Shown: in pieces, positions 50,201 through 61,344 of the stretch
Layout of the letters: every line of letters starts with the position of its first letter
Position numbering within the stretch: position 1 is the first letter of the stretch
Translations under genes and position numbers: made by a program
Source of the DNA: Odontesthes bonariensis
Lineage: Eukaryota > Chordata > Actinopteri > Atheriniformes > Atherinopsidae
Direction of reading: 5' to 3'
DNA length: 64,000 bases
Assembly (NCBI RefSeq): GCF_027942865.1
Contig: NC_134512.1
Span: forward strand, 3,507,001 to 3,571,000
The notes under the pieces: generated by a model
Seen by the model: the letters and a program-made list of their open reading frames with translations, nothing else
What the model was told of the DNA's origin: nothing
Database searches by the model: none

Positions 50201-51809
50201 TAGCTTTTTTGCTAGTTGTAGCAGGTTTCTGTCAGCTAGCCATTTTAAAACCAAAGTTGAGGAAAATAGTCCTTGCTGCAATTTTAGTCCTTCAAAAGTT
50301 CCTCAAAGCACTCAGACACTCGATTTCACTATCAATGACCACTTTGCACATTGATTAATACAATTAAATAAGATATACGAGCTGAGCTCGAGAACCACGC
50401 AGCCTCACATGTTGAGCGCGCCTCGTTTCTCCCTGAAGTCACAATTTCTTCACTAGTTATTGTGGTGATGTGCTTTTTAAGGTTGTCATATTAACATTAA
50501 CACCTATTTTATCTAATCTAATGATCAAATTAATATTTGAAAGGTATTCTCCAAGTGACTCTCCTGACACTTTTTTGGTCAGATTCGGTGACACCTTGTG
50601 GTGATCAGTGGTCACACAAAAAAAATGTATATACAGTATTGCTGACAAACCAAATTTGTTTGAATTATTTGAATGAATCTTGCATTCTGACCCTTCAAAT
50701 AAAGATTATTTAGAAAAAAGTGAGAAAAGTTGTAGTTGTTATGAATCAGTCACTTTAATTGAAAATTGATTTAATTGATACATTTAAATATATGTATGTA
50801 ACACGTATAATATCATTTTCATAATCTCACCTCTACATAGGGGTAGAAAGAGGTCTGACCCAGACTCTCCCAATACGAACCCGTCTCAAAGCGCAGCTTG
50901 TACATGCCAGGGATGAAAGCTTCTTGGCCGATGAGTCCAGGGCAGCGACCATCTTCGTTTGTTGTCCTAAAAGTCCAAATCTTTTTGAAACTTTTGCTAC
51001 TTTCATGTCACTAAAGACATAATCCACTTCTCTTTCATTATTTGTATCCTCTCTGTCTTCTCTGACAAAAATACACTGAAGCTAAATATTTCATTCTAAC
51101 ATATAAAACCTAACCAAAAAATAAAAACACATTTAAAACCTACCCGACACTCAGCATGTTCCAGATCATCAGCTTGGAGTCCAGTCGATGCAGGCTCAGG
51201 GCCAGCTTGGCACCCGGGACTCCATCACTGGTGTTCAACACATGAGTGGTCAGAGGGCTGGACTCTGCTGTTGCCATAATCTGATGTATAAGAGTGGCTA
51301 GGTCAGCTTTTGGTGTAGAACCTTCAATTATTCTCAAAGCCACACGTTTGGGGTTGATGACACCTCAAAATGGAAGAATATACAGAAAAAAAAGTATTTG
51401 TCATTCTTAATGATATCAATGTGAGACATGTTGCAGTGCCATTAGTCACCACAGTAAGTGATATAAGTCACAAGGTTTTTAAGCAGTTGGAAAAAACTTT
51501 GACACAACGATATTACTTGTTTAACCACATAATTAAGCAACATCAACCTATGCAATTGGTAGATTTGGCATAGTTGACCATAGTCAGTAGTTTGAATCGT
51601 GTTTGAAAAACAAAACCATTATTTAACATATAGCACCTAATAGTGCAAAAATAATCATTGCACAAGTTGCTGAACCTAATGGACATTAACACTGAACACC
51701 CTCTACATAGGATGATGATTTATACAATGGAGTGCTTTCACACATTCCACTGCAACAAAGAATGGTACAGAAGGTTATTCCTCCTCCACACAATGACATT
51801 TTATATATC

Positions 51810-51855
<46 letters not shown>

Positions 51856-52186
51856 TCAGTCCTCAAATACGTTGAGTGTAAAAATATCAAATGATTCTTT
51901 CTGTTCATTAACCAAATCTCTTAGGAGTTAAATGAAGAGAGACAACTGTGCAGAGTTCTTATGCACATACATAGATAATGATATGTGAAAAAAAAAAAAA
52001 CACAAAACAACGTGTTTAAAAAAAAAATGCTCAGATGTCCTCAAACATGTTGGCATTAAAATGCAGCAAGTAACTAACATAAATGTAAGACGTCAAGTCG
52101 ATGTGTAATTTGTTGTTAGAGAAGGCTTACCTGTGGGTGAACACTCCTCTCAGCTGCAGTGAGTTCTTTAAGTTCGCAAAAGTCAT
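44242..52186 (-). CDS. urah: 5-hydroxyisourate hydrolase (HIUase), transthyretin-fold enzyme of urate breakdown
   Basis: HIUase hydrolyses 5-hydroxyisourate, the uricase product, to OHCU on the way to allantoin. Exons in transcript order: 52186-52131 (candidate first exon), 51332-51144, 50966-50831 and 44331-44242, with compatible phases. A conservative start is the ATG at 51277, giving a 119-residue core; with the first exon the product is 156 residues. Core motifs: [59 protein letters not shown] and SYSTYRGR. The His of SPLTTH (12), Arg of DGRCPG (52) and His of FHLPLL (103) are the expected active-site residues. The family ends YRGS; here the last codon is CGC, giving YRGR. Zebrafish HIUase carries an N-terminal peroxisomal PTS2; no clean PTS2 is seen here, and the acceptor at 51333 is weak, so the N-terminus is tentative. 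A 5.8 kb L1 sits in the last intron. Confidence 0.9.
44842..48847 (-). pseudogene. L1 ORF2 (endonuclease and reverse transcriptase), disrupted
   Basis: The endonuclease domain starts near 48620 ([43 protein letters not shown]). The reverse transcriptase begins near 47250 ([15 protein letters not shown]), is cut by a stop and frameshift at about 47000, then continues with [30 protein letters not shown] and the catalytic [10 protein letters not shown] second break near 45800 precedes a C-terminal zinc-knuckle-like region ([18 protein letters not shown]). Confidence 0.92.
49423..50243 (-). pseudogene. L1 ORF1 (RNA-binding coiled-coil protein), disrupted
   Basis: The predicted start ATG at 50243 is followed by TGA at codon 4. 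Beyond it a coiled-coil segment (heptad-like [20 protein letters not shown]) leads to the RRM-type motif [19 protein letters not shown]. The frame then shifts near 49765, and the C-terminal domain (FSAPVQ-like, [18 protein letters not shown]) continues to 49423. The early TGA could be a CpG-to-TpG change. Confidence 0.85.
50967..52130. other. urah introns
   Basis: This span holds the urah exon at 51144-51332. Outside that exon I see only a GATA-type microsatellite at about 51811-51855 (about 11 units), A-runs near 51990-52025 and no transposon ends I can delimit. Confidence 0.6.
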
Positions 52187-53032
52187 CTTAACAAGTTGTG
52201 TCATCAGTGTACCCACCCACCGCTCCGACAGCATGCACAACAAACAGAGCTGGTGTCAAAGGTTGTCCCGTCTCTAAGGAATCATTACAACCAGATTAAA
52301 CAGCTTTCCCTCAGTCAACATTTCATTCACCAAATGATTGGGACTGTTCAAACTTCGGATTTAATTAAAGCTTGGACAAACTAATACACGAAGCCTGAAC
52401 TGAAATGATTTAGTGGCTCGCTTAAATTCAGTGTGACTTTCTTAGTCTTCAAATTTTCTCAAACATGTAACAAGTAGATGCACTTATTCTCTCATAGAAT
52501 ATCCTTTTTTTTCCTAATGTGATTCATGATGACCAAATTCAGCATAGCTTCAAGATTTAATAGACATACTACACATATCTTGTTTGCTAAGATTTTTGAA
52601 AACATTCTAGAAGGTTCTAGAGCTGTTACCTGATTTTGTTTTGCTTAGTGCACAGGTCATTTCCAGTCTTTATGCCAAGCTATGCTTACCTAAGCTAAGC
52701 TAAGCTAACTAGCTGAAGAACAAAGCCTTCAATCAGTGTGTGAAATATACAGTGACAATGGGGGGGGGGTCAACATTTTCTCCAGCGTGTAAAGGGAACG
52801 CAGCGCAGCGCGTGCTTCAGTTAACACAAATCTTCCAATCCTTACAGTCTCTTGCTTGTTCAACTAATGATAAATGATGATAAACACCGTTTTACAGTTC
52901 ATTGGGCACATAATGTTCCACACAAACAACTTCTGCAGTCAGCAGTCACCAACAAAGTATTGTAGACTTTGATGCTGTATCATTTAGTGGTTGTTGATCC
53001 CCTGGCCTTCAGAAAGATGCTGATATTCTTTA
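52187..53032. other. Region upstream of urah
   Basis: No coding exon recognised. A short (AAGCT)n stretch lies near 52690 and a G run near 52760. The urah promoter should be here, but no motif is clear. Confidence 0.35.
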
Positions 53033-53165
53033 ATTCAATTCAATTCAATTAATTTTTATTTATATAGCGCCAAATACAACAAATGTCATCTCAAGGCACT
53101 TAGATAAAGTCCAATTCAAGTCAATTGGAATTCAATTAATTGTAATCAAGTGGCCATCACTTTAA
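53033..53165 (-). repeat. L2 LINE 3'-end fragment
   Basis: (TTCAA)n followed by TTTTTATTTATATAGCGCCA is the same 3' tail as the L2 at 58424. It is truncated after about 130 bp. Confidence 0.85.
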
Positions 53166-53304
53166 TAAAAGGCCTAGCTTATTAGTTGAGAACAATAGGG
53201 TGCGGTAGTCGTGCATTTTATCAGTTTCTAAAATGAGTTTTTGCCTGAATATCGGATATGATGGCAATACATGTTTATAGTCTCCTTTTCAGCTCACCGT
53301 GTTA

Positions 53305-55010
53305 CTGCTTGGTCCTGCCTGCTCACTCTCATCCTGTCCTCCTTCTACCTGCTCACTCTCATCCTGTCCTCCTTCTGTCTGCTCACTCTCATCCTGTCCT
53401 CATTCTACCTGCTCACTCTCATCCTGTCCTCCTTCTGCCTGCTCACTCTCATCCTGTCCTCCTTCTGCCTGCTAACTCTCATCCTGTCCTCATTCTGCCT
53501 GCTCACTCTCATCCTGTCCTCCTTCTGCCTGCTAACTCTCATCCTGTCCTCCTCCTGCCTGCTCACTCTCATCCTGTCCTCCTTCTGCCTGCTCACTCTC
53601 ATCCTGTCCTCCTTCTGCCTGCTCACTCTCATCCTGTCCTCATTCTGCCTGCTCACTCTCATCCTGTCCTCATTCTGCCTGCTCACTCTCATCCTGTCCT
53701 CCTTCTGCCTGCTCACTCTCATCCTGTCCTCCTTCTGCCTGCTCACTCTCATCCTGTCCTCCTCCTGCCTGCTCACTCTCATCCTGTCCTCATTCTGCCT
53801 GCTCACTCTCATCCTGTCCTCCTTCTGCCTGCTCACTCTCATCCTGTCCTCCTTCTGCCTGCTCACTCTCATCCTGTCCTCCTCCTGCCTGCTCACTCTC
53901 ATCCTGTCCTCCTTCTGCCTGCTCACTCTCATCCTGTCCTCCTCCTGCCTGCTCACTCTCATCCTGTCCTCCTTCTGCCTGCTCACTCTCATCCTGTCCT
54001 CATTCTGCCTGCTCACTCTCATCCTGTCCTCCTTCTGCCTGCTCACTTTCATCCTGTCCTCCTTCTGCCTGCTCACTCTCATCCTGTCCTCATTCTGCCT
54101 GCTCACTCTCATCCTGTCCTCATTCTGCCTGCTCACTCTCATCCTGTCCTCATTCTGCCTGCTCACTCTCATCCTGTCCTCCTTCTGCCTGCTCACTCTC
54201 ATCCTGTCCTCCTTCTTCCTGCTCACTTTCATCCTGTCCTCCTTCTGCCTGCTCACTCTCATCCTGTCCTCCTTCTGCCTGCTCACTCTCATCCTGTCTT
54301 CCTTCTGCCTGCTCACTCTCATCCTGTCCTCCTTCTGCCTGCTCACTCTCATCCTGTCCTCATTCTGCCTGCTCACTCTCATCCTGTCCTCCTTCTTCCT
54401 GCTCACTTTCATCCTGTCCTCCTTCTGCCTGCTCACTCTCATCCTGTCCTCATTCTGCCTGCTCACTCTCATCCTGTCCTCCTTCTTCCTGCTCACTTTC
54501 ATCCTGTCCTCCTTCTGCCTGCTCACTCTCATCCTGTCCTCATTCTGCCTGCTCACTCTCATCCTGTCCTCCTCCTGCCTGCTCACTCTCATCCTGTCCT
54601 CCTCCTGCCTGCTCACTCTCATCCTGTCCTCCTTCTGCCTGCTCACTCTCATCCTGTCCTCCTTCTTCCTGATCACTCTCATCCTGTCTTCCTTCTGCCT
54701 GCTCACTCTCATCCTGTCTTCCTTCTGCCTGCTCTCTCTCATCCTGTCCTCCTTCTGCCTGCTCACTCTCATCCTGTCCTCCTCCTGCCTGCTCACTCTC
54801 ATCCTGTCCTCCTTCTGCCTGCTCACTCTCATCCTGTCCTCCTCCTGCCTGCTCACTCTCATCCTGTCCTCCTTCTGCCTGCTCACTCTCATCCTGTCCT
54901 CCTTCTGCCTGCTCACTCTCATCCTGTCTTCCTTCTGCCTGCTCACTCTCATCCTGTCCTCCTTCTGCCTGCTCACTCTCATCCTGTCTTCCTTCTGCCT
55001 GCTCACTCAT
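53305..55010. repeat. 30 bp minisatellite, about 57 units
   Basis: The unit CCTGCTCACTCTCATCCTGT plus CCTCCTTCTG repeats head to tail with a strict 30 bp period. Recurring variants are CATTCTG, CCTCCTG, CTTCTTC, ACTTTC and TGTCTT. As 30 is divisible by 3 and the unit lacks stops in several frames, very long open frames run on both strands; I do not regard them as genes. Confidence 0.97.
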
Positions 55011-55019
55011 CCTCATAAA

Positions 55020-55950
55020 TGTTTCAACCCCCCCCCCCCCATCTGTTATTTGTACCTCTTTTAGGGAAGGTGAAGTCGTCATTTTTGGGGGGGGCGGGGG
55101 GGGCAAACCCCCCCGTAATTCGCTTGTAATGTCTAAAATATTTGAATTTAAGGACTCATTGAAGATGTTAAATGTGTTTAAAAGCTTCTCACTTTCGATC
55201 GTGGATGTTTTTATTATTTTAAGTTGGCATGCAGGCATTCAGTTTGAGTTCCTGTTGGTGGTGATCTTTATCCTTATTTCCTCTATGTTTCTATATCTGA
55301 ATCCTAATTTGAAGTAATCCTGCTTTGCTTGTTTATTTGCATGATTCCAGCGCAACTGTTTTCATCTGGCTTGATCACGCTATTCCTATTCCTGTTATTG
55401 GCAGGGAGGGCTATGTTAGAGACTACCAAAGAGGGCATTTCTTTTGCAAACATGGCAAATCAGAAGAATTTGCATGTCATAATTCAAAATATACACAAAA
55501 ATAAAATAGATCACATCAACCCAAACTATTGTTTTAGGAAAATACATTTTCTTCACTCATGATTCATGAAGTGTCATCCAGAGTCAAAGTGTCTGCAGTT
55601 AAAAGGTTTGCACAATATTCTAGAATAAAGAATAACTACTGTACAAATGTATATTATTAAGCGCCAAAATATTATAGTCATTAGTATTCTATTTGAGCTC
55701 TGAACATATTTACGGTATTTGACTTAACTGCTGTTTGGTTGTAATGCTATCTATAAAACCAATATGCAGCTTCTGGTGACAAGGAGATGATCAAAGTCAC
55801 AAACACCAGAATGTATTCAAGGAACACAAAATGTAACGCAACACAATCATTTGTCAGACTGCAGCAGCTGCAGAAGGCTGCGAAACTAAAAATTTAGAAG
55901 TAACGTGGTTGGTTATCCATGATACTGGCAGCTACCATCTTCTATCCTCA
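55020..55950. other. Non-coding sequence after the minisatellite
   Basis: Contains C and G runs at 55027-55115 and AT-rich sequence. No exon, RNA gene or delimited transposon is seen. Confidence 0.4.
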
Positions 55951-55967
55951 GCCACCATATTCTATGT

Positions 55968-56048
55968 ATTTTTTTGGGCAGTGGGAAGAAGCCCGGAGAG
56001 AACCCACGCATACACGGGGAGAACATGCAGACTCCACACAGAAAGGCC
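55968..56048 (+). repeat. 3' end of the dispersed fish repeat
   Basis: GAGAACCCACGCATACACGG and GGAGAACATGCAGACTCCAC followed by ACAGAAAGGCCCC are the characteristic end of the dispersed repeat whose middle part hosts the minisatellite at 14549-14986. Confidence 0.7.
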
Positions 56049-56149
56049 CCAGCCTGATGCAGGGGAGAATAAATCAGTGTTGTTCGTGCTGCAAGCAACT
56101 TCTAGAAGCATTTTGCCTCCCAGAAGTCACCTGTGTGAGTTTCAGTTTC

Positions 56150-56790
56150 AGGATCTTGTCACGGTCCCCAGCTCTGCTCTCTGTTCTGTGCCTGAGTTGG
56201 TTCATTCCCGGCCATTTGTTTCCCCTCACTCTGCTCTGGCTCAGCTGCACTCCGCTGCACAGCAACATTCCAGCACCAGGCTTTGGATTGGCCTCCTGTA
56301 TGACCCTGTTTTTAAACTCTGCCTCTCTCTGACATTGTGCTCTCCCTAGTTCATTGTTCTTTGGATTGTATTTTTTTCAAATACAACCTGGCTCTCTGTT
56401 TCTTGGATCTCTGGATTTTCGGACCTGTTCTGTTTCCCTGCTCTCCATACGGACCTGTGTATGACCCAGCATTTTATATTGGACTTGTTATTAAGGATCT
56501 TCCTGCTCCCACATTCTTCCTCTGCATTAACCTACCTGATCTGCGAGTTTCTCCCCAGCTCAGCCACGTCTCCTCCTGGAACTCAGTTACCCAGCATTCC
56601 CCAACCTGCAGATTCCCTCATCTACACTCCTGCTCACCTGAAGATCTGTCTCGCTCCTGCTGGTATCTGCTGCTTGGACTTTGGTCTTGGATCCTCTTGC
56701 AATCATTCATGCACTTCTTTGTACAATAAACCTTTTGAGACTTTCAGAATGCTTCACGGGCATTTGAGTCCTTCTGGCCATGTGTGCCAC
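56150..56790 (+). repeat. Possible solo LTR
   Basis: A pyrimidine-rich stretch ends with CAATAAACCTTTTGAGACTT, the layout of the 3' part of fish Ty3/Gypsy LTRs; compare AATAAACCTTTTACCAC in the LTR at 60819-61333. I cannot place its ends or find a target duplication. An (AT)n run follows at 56818-56840. Confidence 0.35.
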
Positions 56791-56817
56791 ATGTCATGTT
56801 TGGAGTCTTCTGTTTAA

Positions 56818-56856
<39 letters not shown>

Positions 56857-57109
56857 GGTCATGTTCTGCGGTTTTGCCTCAGTGTTTCTCCTGCCCTGCT
56901 ATCAGCTTTACTCACGTCACCTGTGTTCATTGTCATCAGCTGCACTCATTCACTAATCCCCCTGTATCTAGTCTCCAGGTTTGTTTATGTCCAATGTCAG
57001 CTCCTCACTGTCATTCATGTCTGTATCAGGTTTGTCCTTGTTAATGTCAGGGGTTCATAGTCATGGTTTCATGTCAGGTTTTGCTTATCCAAGTCAAGAT
57101 TTTTTTATT

Positions 57110-57431
57110 TTTCTTCCGCTTTTCATCACTACGGGCTGTGTAGAGCGTGCAGACCGAAGTGCAGACCAAGCAGTCCCCTGCTTCCTCGCAGCAAACACTG
57201 TAACAGGCGCGGCTGTCGGCAAGCGGCAGCAGGCAGTGATATGAAGGGAGAGAAAATAGGGCCAAGCGATTGTGAGGTCTGACTTTTTCCTGCACAACGA
57301 TTTTGTGATGCAAATGTATTACTCTTTTGAGCTCACAGGACGCAGCGGGGTGTAAGAAAATGTTCATAAATTATATTGCTAGTATGGGATGTCATACAGC
57401 TTCATGTCAAAAGAGGCGAACTATCCCTTTA
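57110..57431. mobile_element. Right half of a TTAA fold-back MITE
   Basis: Matches the right half of the element at 6223-6886, ending AGGCGAACTATCCCTTTA. The left half is missing, so it is a truncated copy. Confidence 0.75.
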
Positions 57432-58423
57432 CCATGATCCTCCTACTGCAACCAGGTTTCTGTAAGACAAAATATATCAATATGATGAATGCAAATCAAG
57501 TCATTCACTAACAGAGACTGGGAAAGGAGAGATCTGATATTCAGCAAACCACATTTAATAGTTTTATATTCATGTTAAAATTTTTGTGTTAATTTTCATA
57601 GATTTTCTGGATTTGCTCCTCCTTTGTTTATTGATTTATTTAATTTGGGTGGTGTGGGAGCAGACACAGTCGTTATGGGGTTTTGGGTGGTAGCAGCAGG
57701 TGGGAAGATGCAGAGAAGTGTGTAAGACTACAACTCTGCATCCTGGTCTCAACCCTGGGTTGTCATGTTTTTGGATGAATGATAAATGATCACTGATAAA
57801 TCCAAAAATCCCTTACAAAAGCAACAGGTGCATATAAGACAGGACTGGGTCACATTTAAAGTCACATAATATCGAAGACCTTACAAAAGCAACAGGCACA
57901 CTTAAATTGGCAATAAAAATAGTGTTCAGGAAAAATGAAAAAAACGTCAAAAGCAAAAAGTGGTCACTGCGTTAAAGTCGCTTAGTCAAAGAGATCTATA
58001 ACAGCAACATAGTGACAATTGTGTGTTACCACATACTTTTGAAGTTGCCTGGGGTATCATAGCCCCATAAAAGCAAAGTGGTGTAGATGTTTGTCTGTGA
58101 CTTTGTCTTTGACTAAAAAAAAAAAGAAAAGGAAAAAGGTGTGCACTAATACCTGATAAAAGAGGAAGTGAGCAAAGGTTTTGTTGAACACTAGAGGTGC
58201 GACATGGTGTGGACAGGAAAGGTATTGCAAATTAAAAAGTGCAATATTGCCATCTAGTGGCAGAGCTGAGCTAAATCTTGTCTGGCTCCATCCGGTGGAG
58301 GGTTGGTGATACTGCAGGTCATCAGACTAACCCCTGGAGGACACAGGTAAAATAGTAAAAGGAAGGAAACAGAAGATAGTAGTAAAATAAAATGGACATA
58401 GTTTTCTTTATCAAGAACTATTC
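57432..58423. other. Unassigned sequence
   Basis: No exon or delimited repeat recognised. A run of A near 58115 and short imperfect repeats only. Confidence 0.35.
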
Positions 58424-58788
58424 ATTTCAATTCAATTCAATTCATTTTTATTTATATAGCGCCAAATACAACAAATGTCATCTCAAGGCACTTAGATAAT
58501 AAAGTCCAATTCAAGCCAATTGGAATTCAATTAATTGTAATCATAATTATTCATAAAATAATCCAATTCGTTCATATAGAGCCAATTCAAAAACAATTTC
58601 CTAGCTAAGGAAACCAACAGATTGCACTGAAACTTTTTTCTTTTTCGGTCCAATCTTCCGTCCTGAGCGTGCCTGAGGCGACTGTGGAGAGAAACGACTC
58701 CCTTTTAACAGGAAGAAACCTCTGGCAGAACCAGAACCAGGAAGGGTGGCCATCCGCCTCGACCAGCTGGGGTTTGAGAAGACAGAAA

Positions 58789-58820
<32 letters not shown>

Positions 58821-60815
58821 CTGCCGCGGCGGCGGCACTGTAACACCATTCAAAGGATATCTGTTGGAACAGGGAAACACGAGTTAATGACCACAATAAT
58901 GTCACATATACATAAAGAGAGTAAAGTGAGGAAAGGTGTGACAGATGAGCTCCCCCAGCAGTCTGGGCCTATAGCAGCTTAACTATGGGATGTTTCAGGA
59001 TCACCTGAGCCATCCCTAACTATAAGCTTTATAAAAAAGGAAAGTTTTAAGCCTGCTCTTAAAAGTGGAAAGAGTGTCTGCTTCCCAGACATTTACTGGC
59101 AGCTTATTGCACAATAGAGGGGCCTGATAACTGAAGGCTCTGCCTCCCATTCTACTTTTAGAAACTCTGGGAACCTCAAGTAAACCTGCAGTTTGGGAAC
59201 GAAGTGCTCTGTTAGGAAAATATCTTACAATGAGATCTTTAAGATATGATGGAGCTCGGTCATTAAGAGCTTTATATGTGAGGAGAAGAATCTTAAATTC
59301 TATTCTGAATTTAACAGGGAGCCAATGAAGAGAAGCTAAAACTGGAGAAATATGATCTCTGCTGTTAGTTCGCATCAAAACTCTGGCTGCAGCATTTTGG
59401 ATCAGCTGGAGGCTTTTCAGAGAATATGTGGGACAGCCCAATAATAAAGAATTACAGTAGTCCAATCTTGAAGTAACAAATGCATGGACTAGTTTTTCTG
59501 CATCGCTCTGAGACAAGATGTTCCTGATTTAACAATATTACGAAGATGAAAGAAGGCAGTCCTAGAAACCTGTTTTACATGCGAGTCAAATGATAAATTC
59601 TGGTCAAAAATAACTCCAAGGTTCCTCACTGTAGAACTAGAAGCCAAGGAAATACCATCTAGAGTAACTATATAGCTAGACAATTTCTCCCTGAAACGCT
59701 CAGGTCCAAAGATAACGACTTCAGTTTTGTCTGAATTTAGAAGCAGAGAGTTCTGAGTCATCCAGGTCTTTATGTCTTTAAGACATGCTTGTAGTCTGAC
59801 CAACCTATTGGGTTCATCTGGTTTTATAGATAAGTGCAACTGGGTATCATCAGCATAGCAATGGAAATTTATGCCATGCTGTCTAATAATGTTACCTAAT
59901 GGAAGCATGTATAAAGTGAAAAGAATCGGTCCAAGCACAGAACCCTGAGGAACTCCATGACTTACTCTGGTGTGTGAGGAAGATTCTTCATTTACAAGAA
60001 CAAACTGAAATCTATCAGATAAATATGACTTAAACCAGCCTAATGCAGTTCCTTTAATCCCAATAACATGTTCAAGTCTCTTTAATAAGATACTGTGATC
60101 GACCGTATCAAATGCAGCACTGAGATCCAACAGGACAAGCACAGACACAAGTCCGCTATCAGAGGCTAAGAGGAGATCATTGGTAACTTTCAGCAGTGCA
60201 GTTTCTGTGCTATGATGCACTCTGAATCCTGACTGAAACTCTTCAAACAGATTATTTCTGTGTAAGTGATCACAAAGCTGAGCTGCAACTATTTTTTCAA
60301 GAACTTTGGACATAAAAGGGAGATTGGATATAGGTCTATAATGAGCCAACACTTCTGAATCAAGAGTAGGTTTTTTAAGTAAAGGTTTAATTACAGCAAC
60401 CTTAAAAGTCTGAGGTACATATCCTGTCAACAAAAACAGATTGATCAAATCTAATATGGAAGTGTCAATTAATGGGAAAACCTCCTTGAACAGTCTGGTT
60501 GGGATTGGGTCTAAAATACAAGTTGATGGTTTAGAAGAGACTATTGCTGTTGTTAGTTCAGAGAGATAAACTGGGCAGAAGCCGTCTAAATATAAATCAG
60601 GTTCTAAAGATACTTCTAAAGCTGCTGTACTTGATGATACGTCACTGATAATAGTGGGAAGGACTCCATCAATCTTCTCTTTAATAGAAACAATTTTATT
60701 GATAAAGAAGCTCATGAAATCACTGCTGAGAGTTAAAGGAATACCTGGCTCAGCAGAGCTCGGACTCTTTGTCTGACTGGCTACAGCGCTGAAAAGAAAC
60801 CTTATTCTCTTCTAT
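58424..60815 (-). pseudogene. L2-type LINE, reverse transcriptase half, abutting a Gypsy LTR
   Basis: Reading from 60715: [66 protein letters not shown] and catalytic CYADDTQ, to 59489. A one-base frame change near 59528 leads to the C-terminal frame 59516-59016 (SRLDYCNSLLLGCP). The 3' UTR holds a 32 bp G run (plus strand 58789-58820), and the tail is (TTGAA)n at 58424-58445. The element stops at the LTR border and lacks its 5' half here. Confidence 0.92.
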
Positions 60816-60818
60816 CAA

Positions 60819-61333
60819 TGTAATGACCAGATCAGAAAACCCGATAATTCAACCAGACACAAGCTTAGTGGTAAAAGGTTTATTGGATCACAGGTGCTGG
60901 ACAGGAGTTGAATGTAGCTGGAGTCCGGACAATCCTCCAATGGAGATGTGGATCCGTGATGGTCAGAGTCCGCTCCAGGGTACGGAGAACAGGTCCAGAG
61001 AAGACAGTCAGGGGTAATCCAAGATTGGGTATGATCCTGAGGATCCAGGGAGGTCTTCTGGAGGTAGAGGGTTATAATCCACAAAGGTGATTCAGGCAAC
61101 GGTCGGAACAGGAAATCAGGAAGACACAGTAGAGAGGTGAGGCTGGACATCTGCTGGCTGTGAGGCTTGCGATAATCTGGCAGGGAACTCTGGCAGGAAG
61201 GAGTTGATATAGGCGGAGTGCAGAGTGGGAGAGAGCAAACGTTAATCAGGCACAGGTGAATATCATGAAGGCAATTAGTGTCAGAGCAAGGAGCAGACCA
61301 GGAAATGAACAGCTTCCAGGCTGCAACATTACA
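60819..61333 (-). mobile_element. 3' LTR of a Ty3/Gypsy retrotransposon
   Basis: On the element strand the 515 bp block starts TGTAATG and ends CATTACA, a 7 bp terminal inverted repeat beginning TG and ending CA. AATAAACC near its 3' end is a polyadenylation signal. A purine-rich tract (AAGGAGGGATTAC) sits just before it, as expected for the polypurine primer. The 5' LTR lies beyond the window. Confidence 0.88.
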
Positions 61334-61344
61334 GTAATCCCTCC

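Larger units (their letters stand above)
44621..50434 (-). mobile_element. Near full-length L1-type LINE inserted in the last urah intron
   Basis: A perfect 16 bp duplication GAAGTCACAATTTCTT flanks it at 44605-44620 and 50435-50450. Read on the minus strand it has a 5' leader, ORF1 (50243-49423), ORF2 (about 48730-44842) and a short A-rich 3' end. The length of about 5.8 kb is that of a complete fish L1. Both ORFs are broken, so it is no longer autonomous. Confidence 0.94.

Noticed and set aside
44242-51277. Transthyretin
   Set aside because: DGRCPG, FHLPLL and a YRG-type C-terminus are HIUase features; transthyretin lacks them.
53258-55064. Open frames of 533-597 codons on both strands
   Set aside because: They are produced by a 30 bp tandem repeat lacking stops; no splice, promoter or family evidence supports a protein.
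55909-56729. 146- and 130-residue frames after 55.9 kb
   Set aside because: They run through a dispersed-repeat end and LTR-like sequence with no known domain.
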